Position numbers and translations under genes: made by a program. From RI-92 sp040235555 (GTDB lineage: Bacteria; Pseudomonadota; Gammaproteobacteria; UBA6429; Thiohalophilaceae): a DNA stretch of 31,406 nt. Positions 19,127 to 27,623 of this stretch are shown piece by piece. Position 1 is the stretch's first letter; each line of letters starts with the position of its first letter. Below the pieces are notes generated by a model. It searched no databases and was not told the DNA's origin. It was given only the letters and a program-made list of their open reading frames with translations. Location of the stretch: positions 1-31,406 of the forward strand of contig JBECKZ010000083.1 of assembly GCA_040235555.1 (NCBI GenBank), in the 5' to 3' direction.

Positions 19127-21691
19127 TCACGAATGTCTCCTGCGGCCGTTTCTGTTACGTTCAGCAATTTTCGTGGTAGTGGCGGCCGCGTGCGCCGTAC
19201 TCGGCTGATGAAGACGGCGCAGGAAATTCTGGTGGCTACGATCACTGTGTTCCAGGTGGCGGTAAACCATCAATTTTGCGGCATCCGTGACTAGCGCCCA
19301 GGTAATGGAATACGCCCAAATTAAGCCGACAGGCAACCAGCCAATTGATGGAATCAGACCGAAACCATATAACGCCAGAATCGTGGCCGCGATCTTGGTC
19401 CCCACTGCCGACCAGATCATGACCGGGGCCGGATAGGGTTTTTTCAGGAAAAAACCCTTGCTGCGTGAAATAAACAAGGTCAGATGGCCGGCCACAGCCA
19501 TCTTCAGAAAGATAAAGGTTTGCACTTCGGCAATGCTCAAATGGAGTACTTCCACCGCCACAAACAGCATCAGGAAACTGCCTGCCACTCCGGTTAAACC
19601 CATCACTGTGGATACCAGGATGACACGGTGCATATCCCAGCGTACCGGTTCCGGATCAAGGTGGGTGTTATCATAGGCGATGGTCATGATCGGCACATCA
19701 TTAAAAAAGGCGAGCAGAATGATCATGATGGCCGTGATTGGATAAAAATTGAAAACCAGCATGGCCAGGACCACAAAGACCATGATGCGAATGGTCTCCG
19801 TGATACGGTAAATGGCATAGGAATTCATGCGCTCGAAGATACGTCGCGCCTCTTCAATGGCACGTACGATCACCGACAGGCCGGGGGCGGTAAGCACCAG
19901 GTCTGCCGCAGACCGGGCAGCGTCGGTGGCACCAGAGACGGCGATGCCTACGTCCGCCTGTTTCAACGCCGGGGCATCATTCACGCCGTCACCGGTCATA
20001 CCGATAATATGACCCCGTGCCTGCAGCACCTTGACGATATTAAACTTGTGTTCCGGGAAAACCTGCGCGAAACCGTCACTGCTTTCCACTTGTTCGGCGG
20101 TCTGGTCATTGCTGGCCGTGCCCTGCTCGGTGAACAGATTGGTCGCGAGGTGGATATTTTGTCCCAGCTGCAGCTTGCCGGCGATCTCACGGGCTATCGC
20201 CATGTTATCACCCGTGACCATTTTCACTTTGACCCCATGTTGTTCGGCTTCCCGGATCGTGTCGGCTGAATCCTCGCGCGGCGGATCGAATAACGGCAGG
20301 ATGCCGAGAAAATCCCAGTGCCCTCTGTTGTCAGTGCGCGCCACCCCCAGGGTACGATAGCCCTTACTGGCAAAGTCACTGACCGCGTGTTCCGCTTTGT
20401 CACGATCCTCGGGATTGGTCTGGCAAAGATCCAGAATGACTTGAGGTGCGCCTTTGGTCACCTTGAAAGTCTCGCCTGATGCAGGTTTCACTTCGGCCTC
20501 GGTACGTTTGTGCACCGGGTCGAAGGGCGTGAATTTGAGTTGCCGATATTCCTTGAGGCGATCCGCCTGTGTGAAGCCGTTGAGCACTGCCAGATCAATG
20601 GCATCCTGATCTTCCGCTTTCGACGCCAGGGCGGCAGCGAGTAACAGGTCATTGTCATCCTTGGCCGCCATGAGCGTTGGCTCGCCCAGAGTCAATTTGT
20701 TCTGGGTCAGCGTGCCGGTCTTGTCCGAACACAGGATATCCATCCCTGCCATTTCTTCAATGGATTCCAGGCGTGACAAAATCGCTTTCATTTTCGACAG
20801 CGCCACCGCACCGACTGCCATGGTGACTGACAACACCGCCGGCATGGCGACGGGGATGGAGGCAACGACCAGGATCAGGGCGAACTGCACCAGGTCCAGC
20901 AACGGGGCGTGGCGGAAGAGCTGAACGACAAGCAAGATTACCACCAGTCCCAGGCTGAGATAGATCAGGTAATCGCCAATGCGCAGGACGGCTTTTTGAA
21001 AATGCGACACCGTCTTGGCGGATTCGATCAGTTTCGCGGTCTGGCCAAAATAGGTATTGCTGCCGGTGCCGGTGACGACCGCCACCATTTCGCCCTGCTT
21101 CGCCACGGAGCCGGAAAAGGCGACTTGTCCTACCTTCTTGCTCACGGGCAGGGACTCGCCGGTGAGCGCGGACTGGTCGATACTGATGTAGTCGCCTTCG
21201 ATCAACTTGGCATCGGCAGGGATGATGTCACCCAGGCGCAGACGGATCACATCGCCGGGGACCAGTTGTTTGGCCTCGATTTCCTGCCACTGGCCGTCAC
21301 GCAACACCCGGCTTTTGAGGGCCAGACTTTTCTTGAGAGCTTCCACGGCGTTACCGGCCTTGTATTCCTGCCAGAAGCCCACGAGCGCGTTGAAGATCAA
21401 CAAGGCAACGATAATGATGAAATCCGACCAATGGCGAACAGTCGCCGAGAGGATCGCGGCAATTTCAATCATCCAGGGAATCGGGCCCCAGAAATAACTC
21501 AGGAATTTGAGTAAGGGGTTGACGTGCTTTTCTTGCAGGGCGTTTGGGCCATATTGCTCGAGGCGCTGTGCTGCCTCCTGGCTGGAAAGGCCGGTGTCCG
21601 CGGAGCTGTCCAAGGTCTCGAACAGTTCAGGCAGTCCCATCTTCTCGACATCTTCCTGCTTTAGCAGGGTCAGCGTAGTTTTCGTTGTCAT
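19127..21691 (-). CDS. P3A-type (plasma-membrane H+) P-type ATPase
   Basis: The 854-aa protein is a full P-type ATPase: actuator motif TGES (177-180), transmembrane IPVAMPAVLSV (280-289), phosphorylation site CSDKTGTLT with Asp323, KGAPQ in the nucleotide-binding domain, MVTGDN and MTGDGVNDAPALK hinge, then six C-terminal helices. The short N-terminus lacking CxxC metal motifs and the IPVAMPAVL helix place it with proton-exporting (P3A) pumps rather than heavy-metal (P1B) or calcium pumps. It would drive proton export across the inner membrane at the cost of ATP. A basic His/Arg-rich C-terminal tail (HQNFLRRLHQPSTAHA) may regulate it. GGGAGC lies 8 nt before the start. Confidence 0.93.
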   Translation of the reverse strand: MTTKTTLTLLKQEDVEKMGLPELFETLDSSADTGLSSQEAAQRLEQYGPNALQEKHVNPLLKFLSYFWGPIPWMIEIAAILSATVRHWSDFIIIVALLIFNALVGFWQEYKAGNAVEALKKSLALKSRVLRDGQWQEIEAKQLVPGDVIRLRLGDIIPADAKLIEGDYISIDQSALTGESLPVSKKVGQVAFSGSVAKQGEMVAVVTGTGSNTYFGQTAKLIESAKTVSHFQKAVLRIGDYLIYLSLGLVVILLVVQLFRHAPLLDLVQFALILVVASIPVAMPAVLSVTMAVGAVALSKMKAILSRLESIEEMAGMDILCSDKTGTLTQNKLTLGEPTLMAAKDDNDLLLAAALASKAEDQDAIDLAVLNGFTQADRLKEYRQLKFTPFDPVHKRTEAEVKPASGETFKVTKGAPQVILDLCQTNPEDRDKAEHAVSDFASKGYRTLGVARTDNRGHWDFLGILPLFDPPREDSADTIREAEQHGVKVKMVTGDNMAIAREIAGKLQLGQNIHLATNLFTEQGTASNDQTAEQVESSDGFAQVFPEHKFNIVKVLQARGHIIGMTGDGVNDAPALKQADVGIAVSGATDAARSAADLVLTAPGLSVIVRAIEEARRIFERMNSYAIYRITETIRIMVFVVLAMLVFNFYPITAIMIILLAFFNDVPIMTIAYDNTHLDPEPVRWDMHRVILVSTVMGLTGVAGSFLMLFVAVEVLHLSIAEVQTFIFLKMAVAGHLTLFISRSKGFFLKKPYPAPVMIWSAVGTKIAATILALYGFGLIPSIGWLPVGLIWAYSITWALVTDAAKLMVYRHLEHSDRSHQNFLRRLHQPSTAHAAATTTKIAERNRNGRRRHS

Positions 21692-22076
21692 CTGAAAAGC
21701 TCCCTAGACGTGTTACTGCAAATTTAAGTGACAATCATGACCACGTAAAAAAATTATAAGATATTTCTGGAGCATCATGTCCGGCCATCAGGCTGGGAAT
21801 TTCGATCGAATCGCTTCTCCTTGCAGTGTGTTAGTGACTGTTATTTGCGCATATGGTACTCCTGAGGGCCTTACCGGCGCAGCGCGCCCTGCTGAGCACA
21901 GCATGCGATAACACGCAACGTTTGACACAATTTCCGCTATCATGTTTCATTATTGAGGTAATTCATCAGCAAAAACTTACTTACCTGGAGATTTGCATAC
22001 TAATAATGATTAAAGCAGTTGGTTAAAACAAAAAAATCCTGGACAACCATTATTTAATAACTAGAAATTAGAGAAT

Positions 22077-22125
22077 TAAAGGGGTCGGAGTGATTTAATT
22101 TAATTTAATTCACTCCAACTCCATT
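22077..22125. repeat. Palindromic GGGGTCGGAGTGA unit
   Basis: GGAGTGA (22087-22093) pairs with TCACTCC (22110-22116) around TTTAATT triplication, flanked by GGGGTC and AACTCC. It lies in the 850-bp gap 21691-22541. The gap's first 380 bp show no gene apart from a TTGACA/TTTCAT promoter-like pair at 21923-21951 that leads to nothing recognisable. A gene fragment and tandem repeats follow downstream. Confidence 0.7.
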
Positions 22126-22261
22126 TACTGATTATGGCTTACGACAATTATGTCAGATCTGCTCCCTTCGGTCGCTGGATGCTCCTTGCGTCGCGCCATT
22201 TATGTGAACGTTAGCCTGACATATGGCTGTGTTTCATTGTTGCAGAAAGTCATAGTTCCAG

Positions 22262-22405
22262 GTGTTTACACTGAAGATCGGTTTTGATGAGAATATACCC
22301 ACAACCGTAAAAATCCAGGTCATTGTCAGAGCGATTATCTTTCTTGGGGCAATGTTTGCCATCCTTTTTATACCTGCTGCTCGTTGGGATTATTTAATTG
22401 AATAA
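22262..22405 (+). pseudogene. Truncated isoprenylcysteine-methyltransferase-like membrane gene start
   Basis: From GTG 22262 the frame reads MFTLKIGFDENIPTTVKIQ then VIVRAIIFLGAMFAILFIPAARWDYLIE and stops. The helix ending in FIPAARWD is the typical first membrane segment of ICMT/PEMT-like methyltransferases (...LFLPAGRWDWPxAW...). The gene breaks off where three TAATTGATTGGGGACA repeats begin, so it is a repeat-cut relic. A degenerate attC-like right core (AACGTTAGCC, 22212-22221) lies about 40 bp upstream. Confidence 0.55.
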
Positions 22406-22475
22406 TTGATTGGGGACAAATAATTGATTGGGGACAGACCACTAATTGATTGGGGACAGACCACGATTAACTGAG
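22403..22475 (+). repeat. Three tandem copies of TAATTGATTGGGGACA
   Basis: Units are at 22403-22418, 22421-22436 and 22443-22458, the last two followed by GACCAC. The last copy continues GATTAACTGAGATACAG, a sequence also present at 26475-26489 in the form GATTAACTGAAATG. Confidence 0.85.
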
Positions 22476-22540
22476 ATACAGATTCAACATAAACGTAGCC
22501 GCATTCTCTTATTACTACATTAAATGGAAATGGATACACC

Positions 22541-23146
22541 ATGAGCATTAAGGCCAATTTTTTCAAACAATTTTCCTGTCCCACCGGCATGCTGGGACAC
22601 CTTGCAGGCTGGTTAATGCGACGCAGAAATGTTTCGCGCTTACGCTGGGGAGCGGAAAAACTGCAAACCGATCCTGAGCATGAGGTACTGGAGATCGGTT
22701 TTGGTCCCGGTGTCTTTATCGATATTCTGATTCAGGAACATGCCCATCAGGGGAAGATCTTTGGCATCGACCTGTCGGACGTGATGTACAGGCAGGCAAG
22801 TCGTCGTAATCGCAAGGCCATAAAGGCCGGGCGGGTGGTGTTGCAACAGGCTTCGGTAGAGGCAATACCCTGTGAAGGCAAGCGCTTCGACCGGGTCTAT
22901 ACTAGCAATACCAGTATGTTCTGGCCGAACCCGGTGGAAAATATGCGCGAGATCGCCAGGGTCATGAAAACGGATGGCCTGTTCTGCCTGTCACTACAGC
23001 CACACTGGATCAGAAACGAAGCGGGTGTGCGTGAAGAAGCCGAGAAAATACGAGCACTGATGCAGGAGGCCGGCTTTCGGAACATCGATATGGACTTTCG
23101 CGACATGAAGCCCATCAGTTGCATGTGCCTGACGGCAAGTCTTTAG
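22541..23146 (+). CDS. UbiE-type SAM-dependent methyltransferase
   Basis: The 201-aa protein has VLEIGFGPGVFIDILIQ (motif I, about 49-65), KIFGIDLSDVMYRQASRRN (motif II), RVVLQQASVEAIPCEGKRFDRVYTSNTSMFWPNP (motifs III-IV) and VMKTDGLFCLSLQPHW (post-motif). This fits the UbiE/Methyltransf_11 group of small-molecule methylases; the target is unknown. MSIKANFFKQFSCPTGMLGHLAGWLM at the start is typical of orphan methyltransferases of this group. The small secreted protein gene follows after 21 bp and may be co-transcribed. Confidence 0.82.
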   Translation: MSIKANFFKQFSCPTGMLGHLAGWLMRRRNVSRLRWGAEKLQTDPEHEVLEIGFGPGVFIDILIQEHAHQGKIFGIDLSDVMYRQASRRNRKAIKAGRVVLQQASVEAIPCEGKRFDRVYTSNTSMFWPNPVENMREIARVMKTDGLFCLSLQPHWIRNEAGVREEAEKIRALMQEAGFRNIDMDFRDMKPISCMCLTASL

Positions 23147-23167
23147 ACCGAGAATTAGGAGAGGAAA

Positions 23168-23641
23168 ATGAAGAAGCTTATTGTTCTCTTGGCCGCGCTA
23201 TTCACAGCCAACGCCTACGCCGACACAGTTGCCTGCACTACTCGGTTTGTCAACGCTCAAATAGGTAAATCCCCCAATGAGAAAGTGTGTGGTGCGGTTC
23301 GTGTGGACAGGGTATCTGATGATGGAATCAAATATCGAAAACAGCCGCGTTTTTGCAAGAACATTGATGTGGAATTTTACAGCATTCGTCAGGGTGATGC
23401 CCCGAAGTTCAGCGAGGTGTGTCAGACGATTCTCGCCAAGAAATGTTACATGGTGCGGATTCGCGACAAAGACTTTCATCAAGGCATAGGTGGCCTTTCA
23501 TCGTTTATGGTCTTCCCCGGCGTTGATTCCATACCCACCACGTTCAACCTGAATGCAACTGGATATGGCCACCATACAGGACCAAAAGTCGGGGTGGGAC
23601 GGTTTGTGCGTCTGGATCTAAGTTGCCGCAAGACAAAGTAA
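23168..23641 (+). CDS. Secreted cysteine-containing protein, unknown function
   Basis: The 157-aa product has a clear signal peptide (MKKLIVLLAALFTANAYA, cleavage after residue 18). The mature part has about six cysteines (ACTTRF, EKVCGAVR, RFCKNID, EVCQTILAKKC, LDLSCRKTK) and beta-strand-like segments, which points to a small disulfide-bonded periplasmic or extracellular domain. I do not recognise a family. GGAGAGG lies 6 nt before the ATG. It is close behind the methyltransferase gene on the same strand. Confidence 0.68.
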   Translation: MKKLIVLLAALFTANAYADTVACTTRFVNAQIGKSPNEKVCGAVRVDRVSDDGIKYRKQPRFCKNIDVEFYSIRQGDAPKFSEVCQTILAKKCYMVRIRDKDFHQGIGGLSSFMVFPGVDSIPTTFNLNATGYGHHTGPKVGVGRFVRLDLSCRKTK

Positions 23642-23666
23642 CGGAGTTAAACAAGCATGAAAAAGC

Positions 23667-23940
23667 CGGGCAGAGAGCACTTAAAACCTCGACGAGTATT
23701 ACTCCAGAAGCCCTTCGGGCTTCGTCGAGTACTTCCTACGCTTCACTTAGAATCCCCTGCGGGTTTCATTAAGTACTCCACGAACCAGTTCCACTGGTTC
23801 TAGTCGCGCTACGGTCGTATTAAGTACTTCCTGCCCCTAGATTCCTTTCAGGAATCATTAGGGATTTCCTGAACGTGTCCACACGTTCTGGTCAACTCTC
23901 CGAGTGCTGGTCGCAATTACCCCTAATATCAGGAAATAGT
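23667..23940. repeat. Hairpin-array element, long version
   Basis: It begins GCCGGGCAGAGAGCACTTAAAACC and contains at least five consecutive small hairpins: GAAGCCC/GGGCTTC nested in CTCGACG/CGTCGAG (23688-23729), AATCCC/GGGTTT, GAACCAG/CTGGTTC, ATTCCT/AGGAAT, and GAACGTGT/ACACGTTC. They are joined by (C/G)(A)AGTACTTCCT- or TAAGTACTCC-like linkers. Hairpin stems differ in sequence while the linkers are conserved. It fills the whole gap between the secreted-protein gene and tex. Confidence 0.85.
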
Positions 23941-23971
23941 CCTCAACGCCTGAGCAAGTCCGATGCATCTC

Positions 23972-26266
23972 TCACTTCAATTTGGCAAACGCGGCGGCCA
24001 TCGCGGTGTTCGCGGGCGCGGGTGACGACTTCTTAGCTTGCGACTTGCGTTTGACTGTCGGTTTGTCTTGGCTGACCTTGGTTTGCTCTGGCGCATCGCC
24101 CAAACGCATGCTCAGCCCGATGCGTTTACGCGGAATGTCCACTTCCATCACCTTGACCCTGACCACGTCACCGGCCTTCACCACTTCGCGTGGATCCTTG
24201 ACGAATTTGTCAGCCAGGGCCGAGATGTGTACCAGGCCATCCTGGTGGACGCCGATATCGACAAAGGCGCCGAAGTTGGTGACGTTGGTGATCACCCCTT
24301 CCAGCAGCATGCCGGGCTTGAGGTCCTTGATTTCCTCCACGCCCTCCTTGAAGCTGGCGGTCTTGAACTCCGGGCGCGGGTCGCGGCCTGGCTTTTCGAG
24401 CTCCTTGAGGATATCGCGCACTGTCGGCTCTCCGAAGTGCTCGTCGATATACTCATTGGCCGCGAGCGACTTGAGGAAGCGGCTATCTCCGATGACCTCG
24501 ATGATCGTTTTGTGGTTCTTCTGAAGGATGCGCTCGATCACCGGGTAGGCCTCGGGGTGCACAGCCGAGGCATCGAGCGGGTTGTCGCTGTTGCGCACGC
24601 GCAGGAAGCCGGCCGCTTGTTCGTAGGCCTTCGGTCCGAGGCGCGGCACCTCCAGTAATTGTTGGCGATTGCGGAAGGCGCCGTGCTGTTCACGGTAACT
24701 GACGATATTACCGGCCAACGACTCCGTCAGTCCGGCGACTTTCGCCAGCAAGGGGACGGAGGCGGTATTGATCTCAACCCCAACGGCATTCACGCAATCC
24801 TCCAATATCGCGTCGAGCTTGCGCGCGAGGTGATGCTGATTGACGTCGTGCTGATACTGGCCGACGCCGATGGCCTTGGGTTCGATCTTCACCAGTTCCG
24901 CCAGCGGGTCCTGCAGGCGGCGGGCAATGGACACCGCACCGCGCAGAGAGACATCCAGTTCGGGAAACTCGCGCGCCGCCAGTTCCGATGCGGAATACAC
25001 GGAGGCACCGGCCTCGCTCACAACGATGCTGTGCAGATGCAACTCGGGGTGTTTCTTGATCAACTCTTTGGCGAGTTTGTCAGTCTCGCGCGAGGCGGTG
25101 CCGTTGCCGATGCTGATGAGCTCGACCTGGTGTTTGGCGGCGAGCCTGGCCAGGGTGGCGATGGACTCGTCCCACTGTTTCTTTGGTGCATGCGGATAGA
25201 TCGTGGCGTGTTCCAGCAACTTGCCGGTGTCGTCGAGTACAACCACTTTCACGCCGGTACGCAGGCCAGGGTCGAGGCCCATGGTGGCACGGGTACCGGC
25301 GGGGGCAGCGAGCAGGAGGTCGCGCAGGTTCTCGCCGAAAACGCGGATCGCCTCTTCTTCGGCGCGTTCGCGGATGCGCATGAACAACTCGGTCTCCATC
25401 TGCAGGGCAAGTTTGACCCGCCAGCCCCAGCGCGCGCCTTCCATCAGCCAGTTGTCGGCGGCACGGCCCAGCTGTGTAAGATTAAAATGCTGTGCGACCA
25501 TGGCATCACAGACGCCGAGGTCCGAAATCGCCTCGAGGTCGTCCTGTTGCGGCACAAACAATTTCACCCGCAACACGCCTTCATTGCGACCGCGGAACAA
25601 CGCCAGGGCGCGATGTGAAGGGATATCTTTGAGTGCCTCACTGAAATCAAAATAGTCCTTGAACTTGGCGCCCGCCTCTTCTTTACCTTCGACCAGCGTG
25701 GACTTCAATTGGGCGTGTTCCCAGACATAGTCTCGCACGCGCCCCACCAGATCGGCCTCATCACCGACACGCTCAAGAAAGATATTGCGCGCGCCTTTCA
25801 ACACCGACTCGGCATCGGCAAAACCGGCGTCCTCATTGAGATAAGCCAGCCCCGCCTGTTCCGGTGTGAGCGTGGGATCGTCAAGGATGGCATCCAGCAA
25901 AGGTTCAATACCGGCCTCGCGCGCAATCTGAGCCAGGGTCCGGCGTTTGGGCTTGTAGGGTGCATACAGATCTTCGAGGCGGGTCTTGGTATCCGCCGCG
26001 AGGATTGCTGTTTTTAAGTCTGCGCTGAGTTTGCCCTGCTCGTCGATCGACTTGAGGATCGCCTCACGCCGCAGCTCCATCTCGCGCAGATACAGCAGGC
26101 GCTCTTCCAGAAACCGCAACTGCGTGTCATCGAGGCCGGAGGTAGCCTCTTTACGATAGCGAGCGATAAACGGCACCGTCGCGCCGCCGTCCAGTAACTC
26201 CACGGCAGCATTGACCATCTGTGGTTTGACACTCAGCTCCTCGGCAATCTTCTCGATAATATTCAT
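23972..26266 (-). CDS. tex: Tex transcription accessory protein (S1 RNA-binding)
   Basis: The 764-aa protein matches Tex from end to end: N-terminal HTH-like region (VNAAVELLDGGATVPFIARYRKEATSGLDD), YqgF/RuvC-like RNase H fold (TMGLDPGLRTGVKVVVLDDTG), GVGQYQHDVNQHHLARKLD, helix-hairpin-helix region (VPLLAKVAGLTESLAGNIVSYR; FRNRQQLLEVPRLGPKAYEQAAGFLRV) and an S1 domain (GMLLEGVITNVTNFGAFVDIGVHQDGLVHISAL) near 650-720. The tail is Lys/Pro/Ala-rich. Tex binds nucleic acid and influences transcription and stress tolerance; it is a conserved housekeeping-type protein. The length is usual for the family. Confidence 0.95.
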   Translation of the reverse strand: MNIIEKIAEELSVKPQMVNAAVELLDGGATVPFIARYRKEATSGLDDTQLRFLEERLLYLREMELRREAILKSIDEQGKLSADLKTAILAADTKTRLEDLYAPYKPKRRTLAQIAREAGIEPLLDAILDDPTLTPEQAGLAYLNEDAGFADAESVLKGARNIFLERVGDEADLVGRVRDYVWEHAQLKSTLVEGKEEAGAKFKDYFDFSEALKDIPSHRALALFRGRNEGVLRVKLFVPQQDDLEAISDLGVCDAMVAQHFNLTQLGRAADNWLMEGARWGWRVKLALQMETELFMRIRERAEEEAIRVFGENLRDLLLAAPAGTRATMGLDPGLRTGVKVVVLDDTGKLLEHATIYPHAPKKQWDESIATLARLAAKHQVELISIGNGTASRETDKLAKELIKKHPELHLHSIVVSEAGASVYSASELAAREFPELDVSLRGAVSIARRLQDPLAELVKIEPKAIGVGQYQHDVNQHHLARKLDAILEDCVNAVGVEINTASVPLLAKVAGLTESLAGNIVSYREQHGAFRNRQQLLEVPRLGPKAYEQAAGFLRVRNSDNPLDASAVHPEAYPVIERILQKNHKTIIEVIGDSRFLKSLAANEYIDEHFGEPTVRDILKELEKPGRDPRPEFKTASFKEGVEEIKDLKPGMLLEGVITNVTNFGAFVDIGVHQDGLVHISALADKFVKDPREVVKAGDVVRVKVMEVDIPRKRIGLSMRLGDAPEQTKVSQDKPTVKRKSQAKKSSPAPANTAMAAAFAKLK

Positions 26267-26405
26267 ACAGCGATCTCACATCCACTACAAATAACGAGGG
26301 CGGATTCTAACAAATCCCGATCCCGAGTCCAGTTTCCACGACACGAAATCGTGTGATAAATTTACTCGCCATTGCGGGTGAGGTGTGCTTGCAATGTTTT
26401 GAATT

Positions 26406-26545
26406 AAAGGCGTCGGAGTGATTTTCGTTTAATCACAGAAACCTAATTACAGGGAAAAACAGGAGGCAGACCAGGATTAACTGAAATGTAAAAACTGGGC
26501 CAGAGAAATATGAATTATTAATATAAGAAAATCTCTCTCTGGCCC
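26406..26545 (+). repeat. Composite repeat block upstream of the 26734 gene
   Basis: In order: AAAGGCGTCGGAGTGATTTT (26406-26425), a GGCAGACCAGGATTAACTGAAATG motif (26465-26488) and a palindromic unit GGGCCAGAGA (26497-26506) with TCTCTCTGGCCC (26534-26545). The last is a GGGGTCAGAG relative with compensating changes in both arms (GGGCCAG/CTGGCCC). The 468-bp gap also has the promoter at 26682. Confidence 0.75.
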
Positions 26546-26681
26546 TGCTTATAAAAATGGACGCATATTTAAGGTTATGCGCTAAAGCTCCATAATTAAC
26601 AGGGGCTAAATGATATTAAATAAATCACATTACCCCTTGCCACCAACAGCCGCCTGGCTAACACTATTCGAGCGAGTTAAC

Positions 26682-26711
26682 TTGACACCATCATTACGAA
26701 TGGAACATAAC
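26682..26711 (+). promoter_or_regulatory. Putative sigma70 promoter
   Basis: A perfect -35 TTGACA (26682-26687), 18-bp spacer and -10 CATAAC (26706-26711) precede the AAGGAGAT ribosome site (26720-26727) and ATG 26734. Confidence 0.5.
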
Positions 26712-26733
26712 AAAATATCTAAGGAGATAGAGT

Positions 26734-27441
26734 ATGTTCACGTCAATCCAATATCGCCAGTCCATTTTGAGTGTTGCAAATCATTACCGGGAATTGGAAC
26801 GCCGGTTTGCGTGGTTACCTCCTTATTCAGTAGAAGATGGCTATCTTCTATATAAAAATGCCTATCAGGCGTCGTTGGGTTTTCTCGTCTGTGGACGCAC
26901 CAGAATTAACGGACCACGTCAGCGCGTCGAAGGATCGAGTATTGAGGAAATCGACTTATACAATCTGGGCGCAACCAATCACAGCAGCGAAAATGCCGAT
27001 ATCCGAGCCTCGTTTACCGGGCGCGGCAGTGTCCTTCATTACAACAGTAACTGGCATTTTTTATTAAATGATTCATGGTTGCTGGGTGGAATTCACGCCA
27101 ATCACGAGTTTCATCTGGCGTCTCCCAGACATATGAATAATTTAATAGATTCCAATGCGAGTGGCAGGTTCCTCACAGTGATGGGCCGGGAGCTGATTGG
27201 CCTGCTTGAATTCGGCTATGCATTCAAAAAAGTCGGCTATATGGGTCAGGAAATTGCAGTTTGTTTTGACAAGCAAAAAGCAAAGCAAGCGGACTTTGCC
27301 CGCTACTGGCAGGCGATAGATCGTCAGGAAAATGGTGCGAAATTAGATAATGGAATTGTTGATCGTGCTGCGCAGTTGCAATCACCGAGCACGGAAGATG
27401 TCGCCAACTGGCAGAAGTCCGTGCCGGGTAGTAAATTTTGA
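26734..27441 (+). CDS. Uncharacterised 235-aa protein
   Basis: The start is well supported: AAGGAGAT sits 6 nt before ATG 26734. The product has no signal peptide or membrane helix. It is rich in Asn/His and has the stretches PPYSVEDGYLLYKNAYQAS, NLGATNHSSENADIRASFTGRG, SNWHFLLNDSWLLGGIHANHEFHLASPR and FLTVMGRELIGLLEFGYAFKKVG. I recognise no family; the conserved-looking SW.LGGIHA..FHLAS block resembles sequences in contractile/secreted-effector accessory proteins, but this is weak. It stands alone behind its own promoter, with repeats before and after it. Confidence 0.65.
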   Translation: MFTSIQYRQSILSVANHYRELERRFAWLPPYSVEDGYLLYKNAYQASLGFLVCGRTRINGPRQRVEGSSIEEIDLYNLGATNHSSENADIRASFTGRGSVLHYNSNWHFLLNDSWLLGGIHANHEFHLASPRHMNNLIDSNASGRFLTVMGRELIGLLEFGYAFKKVGYMGQEIAVCFDKQKAKQADFARYWQAIDRQENGAKLDNGIVDRAAQLQSPSTEDVANWQKSVPGSKF

Positions 27442-27489
27442 ATGAAAGGGATTAACGGGGACGGAGGGAATAAATCAAAAGTAGCCTCG

Positions 27490-27567
27490 AAAATTGGGTC
27501 AAAGTAAAAACTGAATTAGTACTACCCCACTGTTTGACCACATGTTTTTTTACTCTGCCCCCAAAAT
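27490..27567. repeat. Palindromic element with ~20-bp arms
   Basis: AAATTGGGTCAAAGTAAAAA (27491-27510) is an imperfect inverse of TTTTTTTACTCTGCCCCC (27545-27562) plus AAAAT. The element covers the 5' part of the longer open frame of the next gene, which argues that translation really begins downstream at 27624. Confidence 0.7.
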
Positions 27568-27623
27568 CCCACAAGGACAGACCACGGTTAGGAGATATTA
27601 TCAAAAAAGGAAGTGGGTCTTTT

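Noticed and set aside
22140..22221. attC site before the ICMT-like fragment
   Set aside because: The right end AACGTTAGCC and a CGCTGGATGCTCC..GCGTCGCGCC centre recall attC, but the core does not fit GTTRRRY and no left core is present. Kept only as a note.
23667..23940. CRISPR array
   Set aside because: Linkers of about 10-14 bp recur, but spacing is irregular, intervening units are themselves palindromes, and no cas gene is near.
24659..25618. 319-aa open frame antisense to tex
   Set aside because: Complete overlap with tex, whose conserved domains run through it; composition is typical of a shadow frame.
27534..27623. N-terminal extension of the serine hydrolase from ATG 27534
   Set aside because: The extension lies largely in a palindromic repeat, and the downstream ATG 27624 gives a proper lipoprotein signal peptide.
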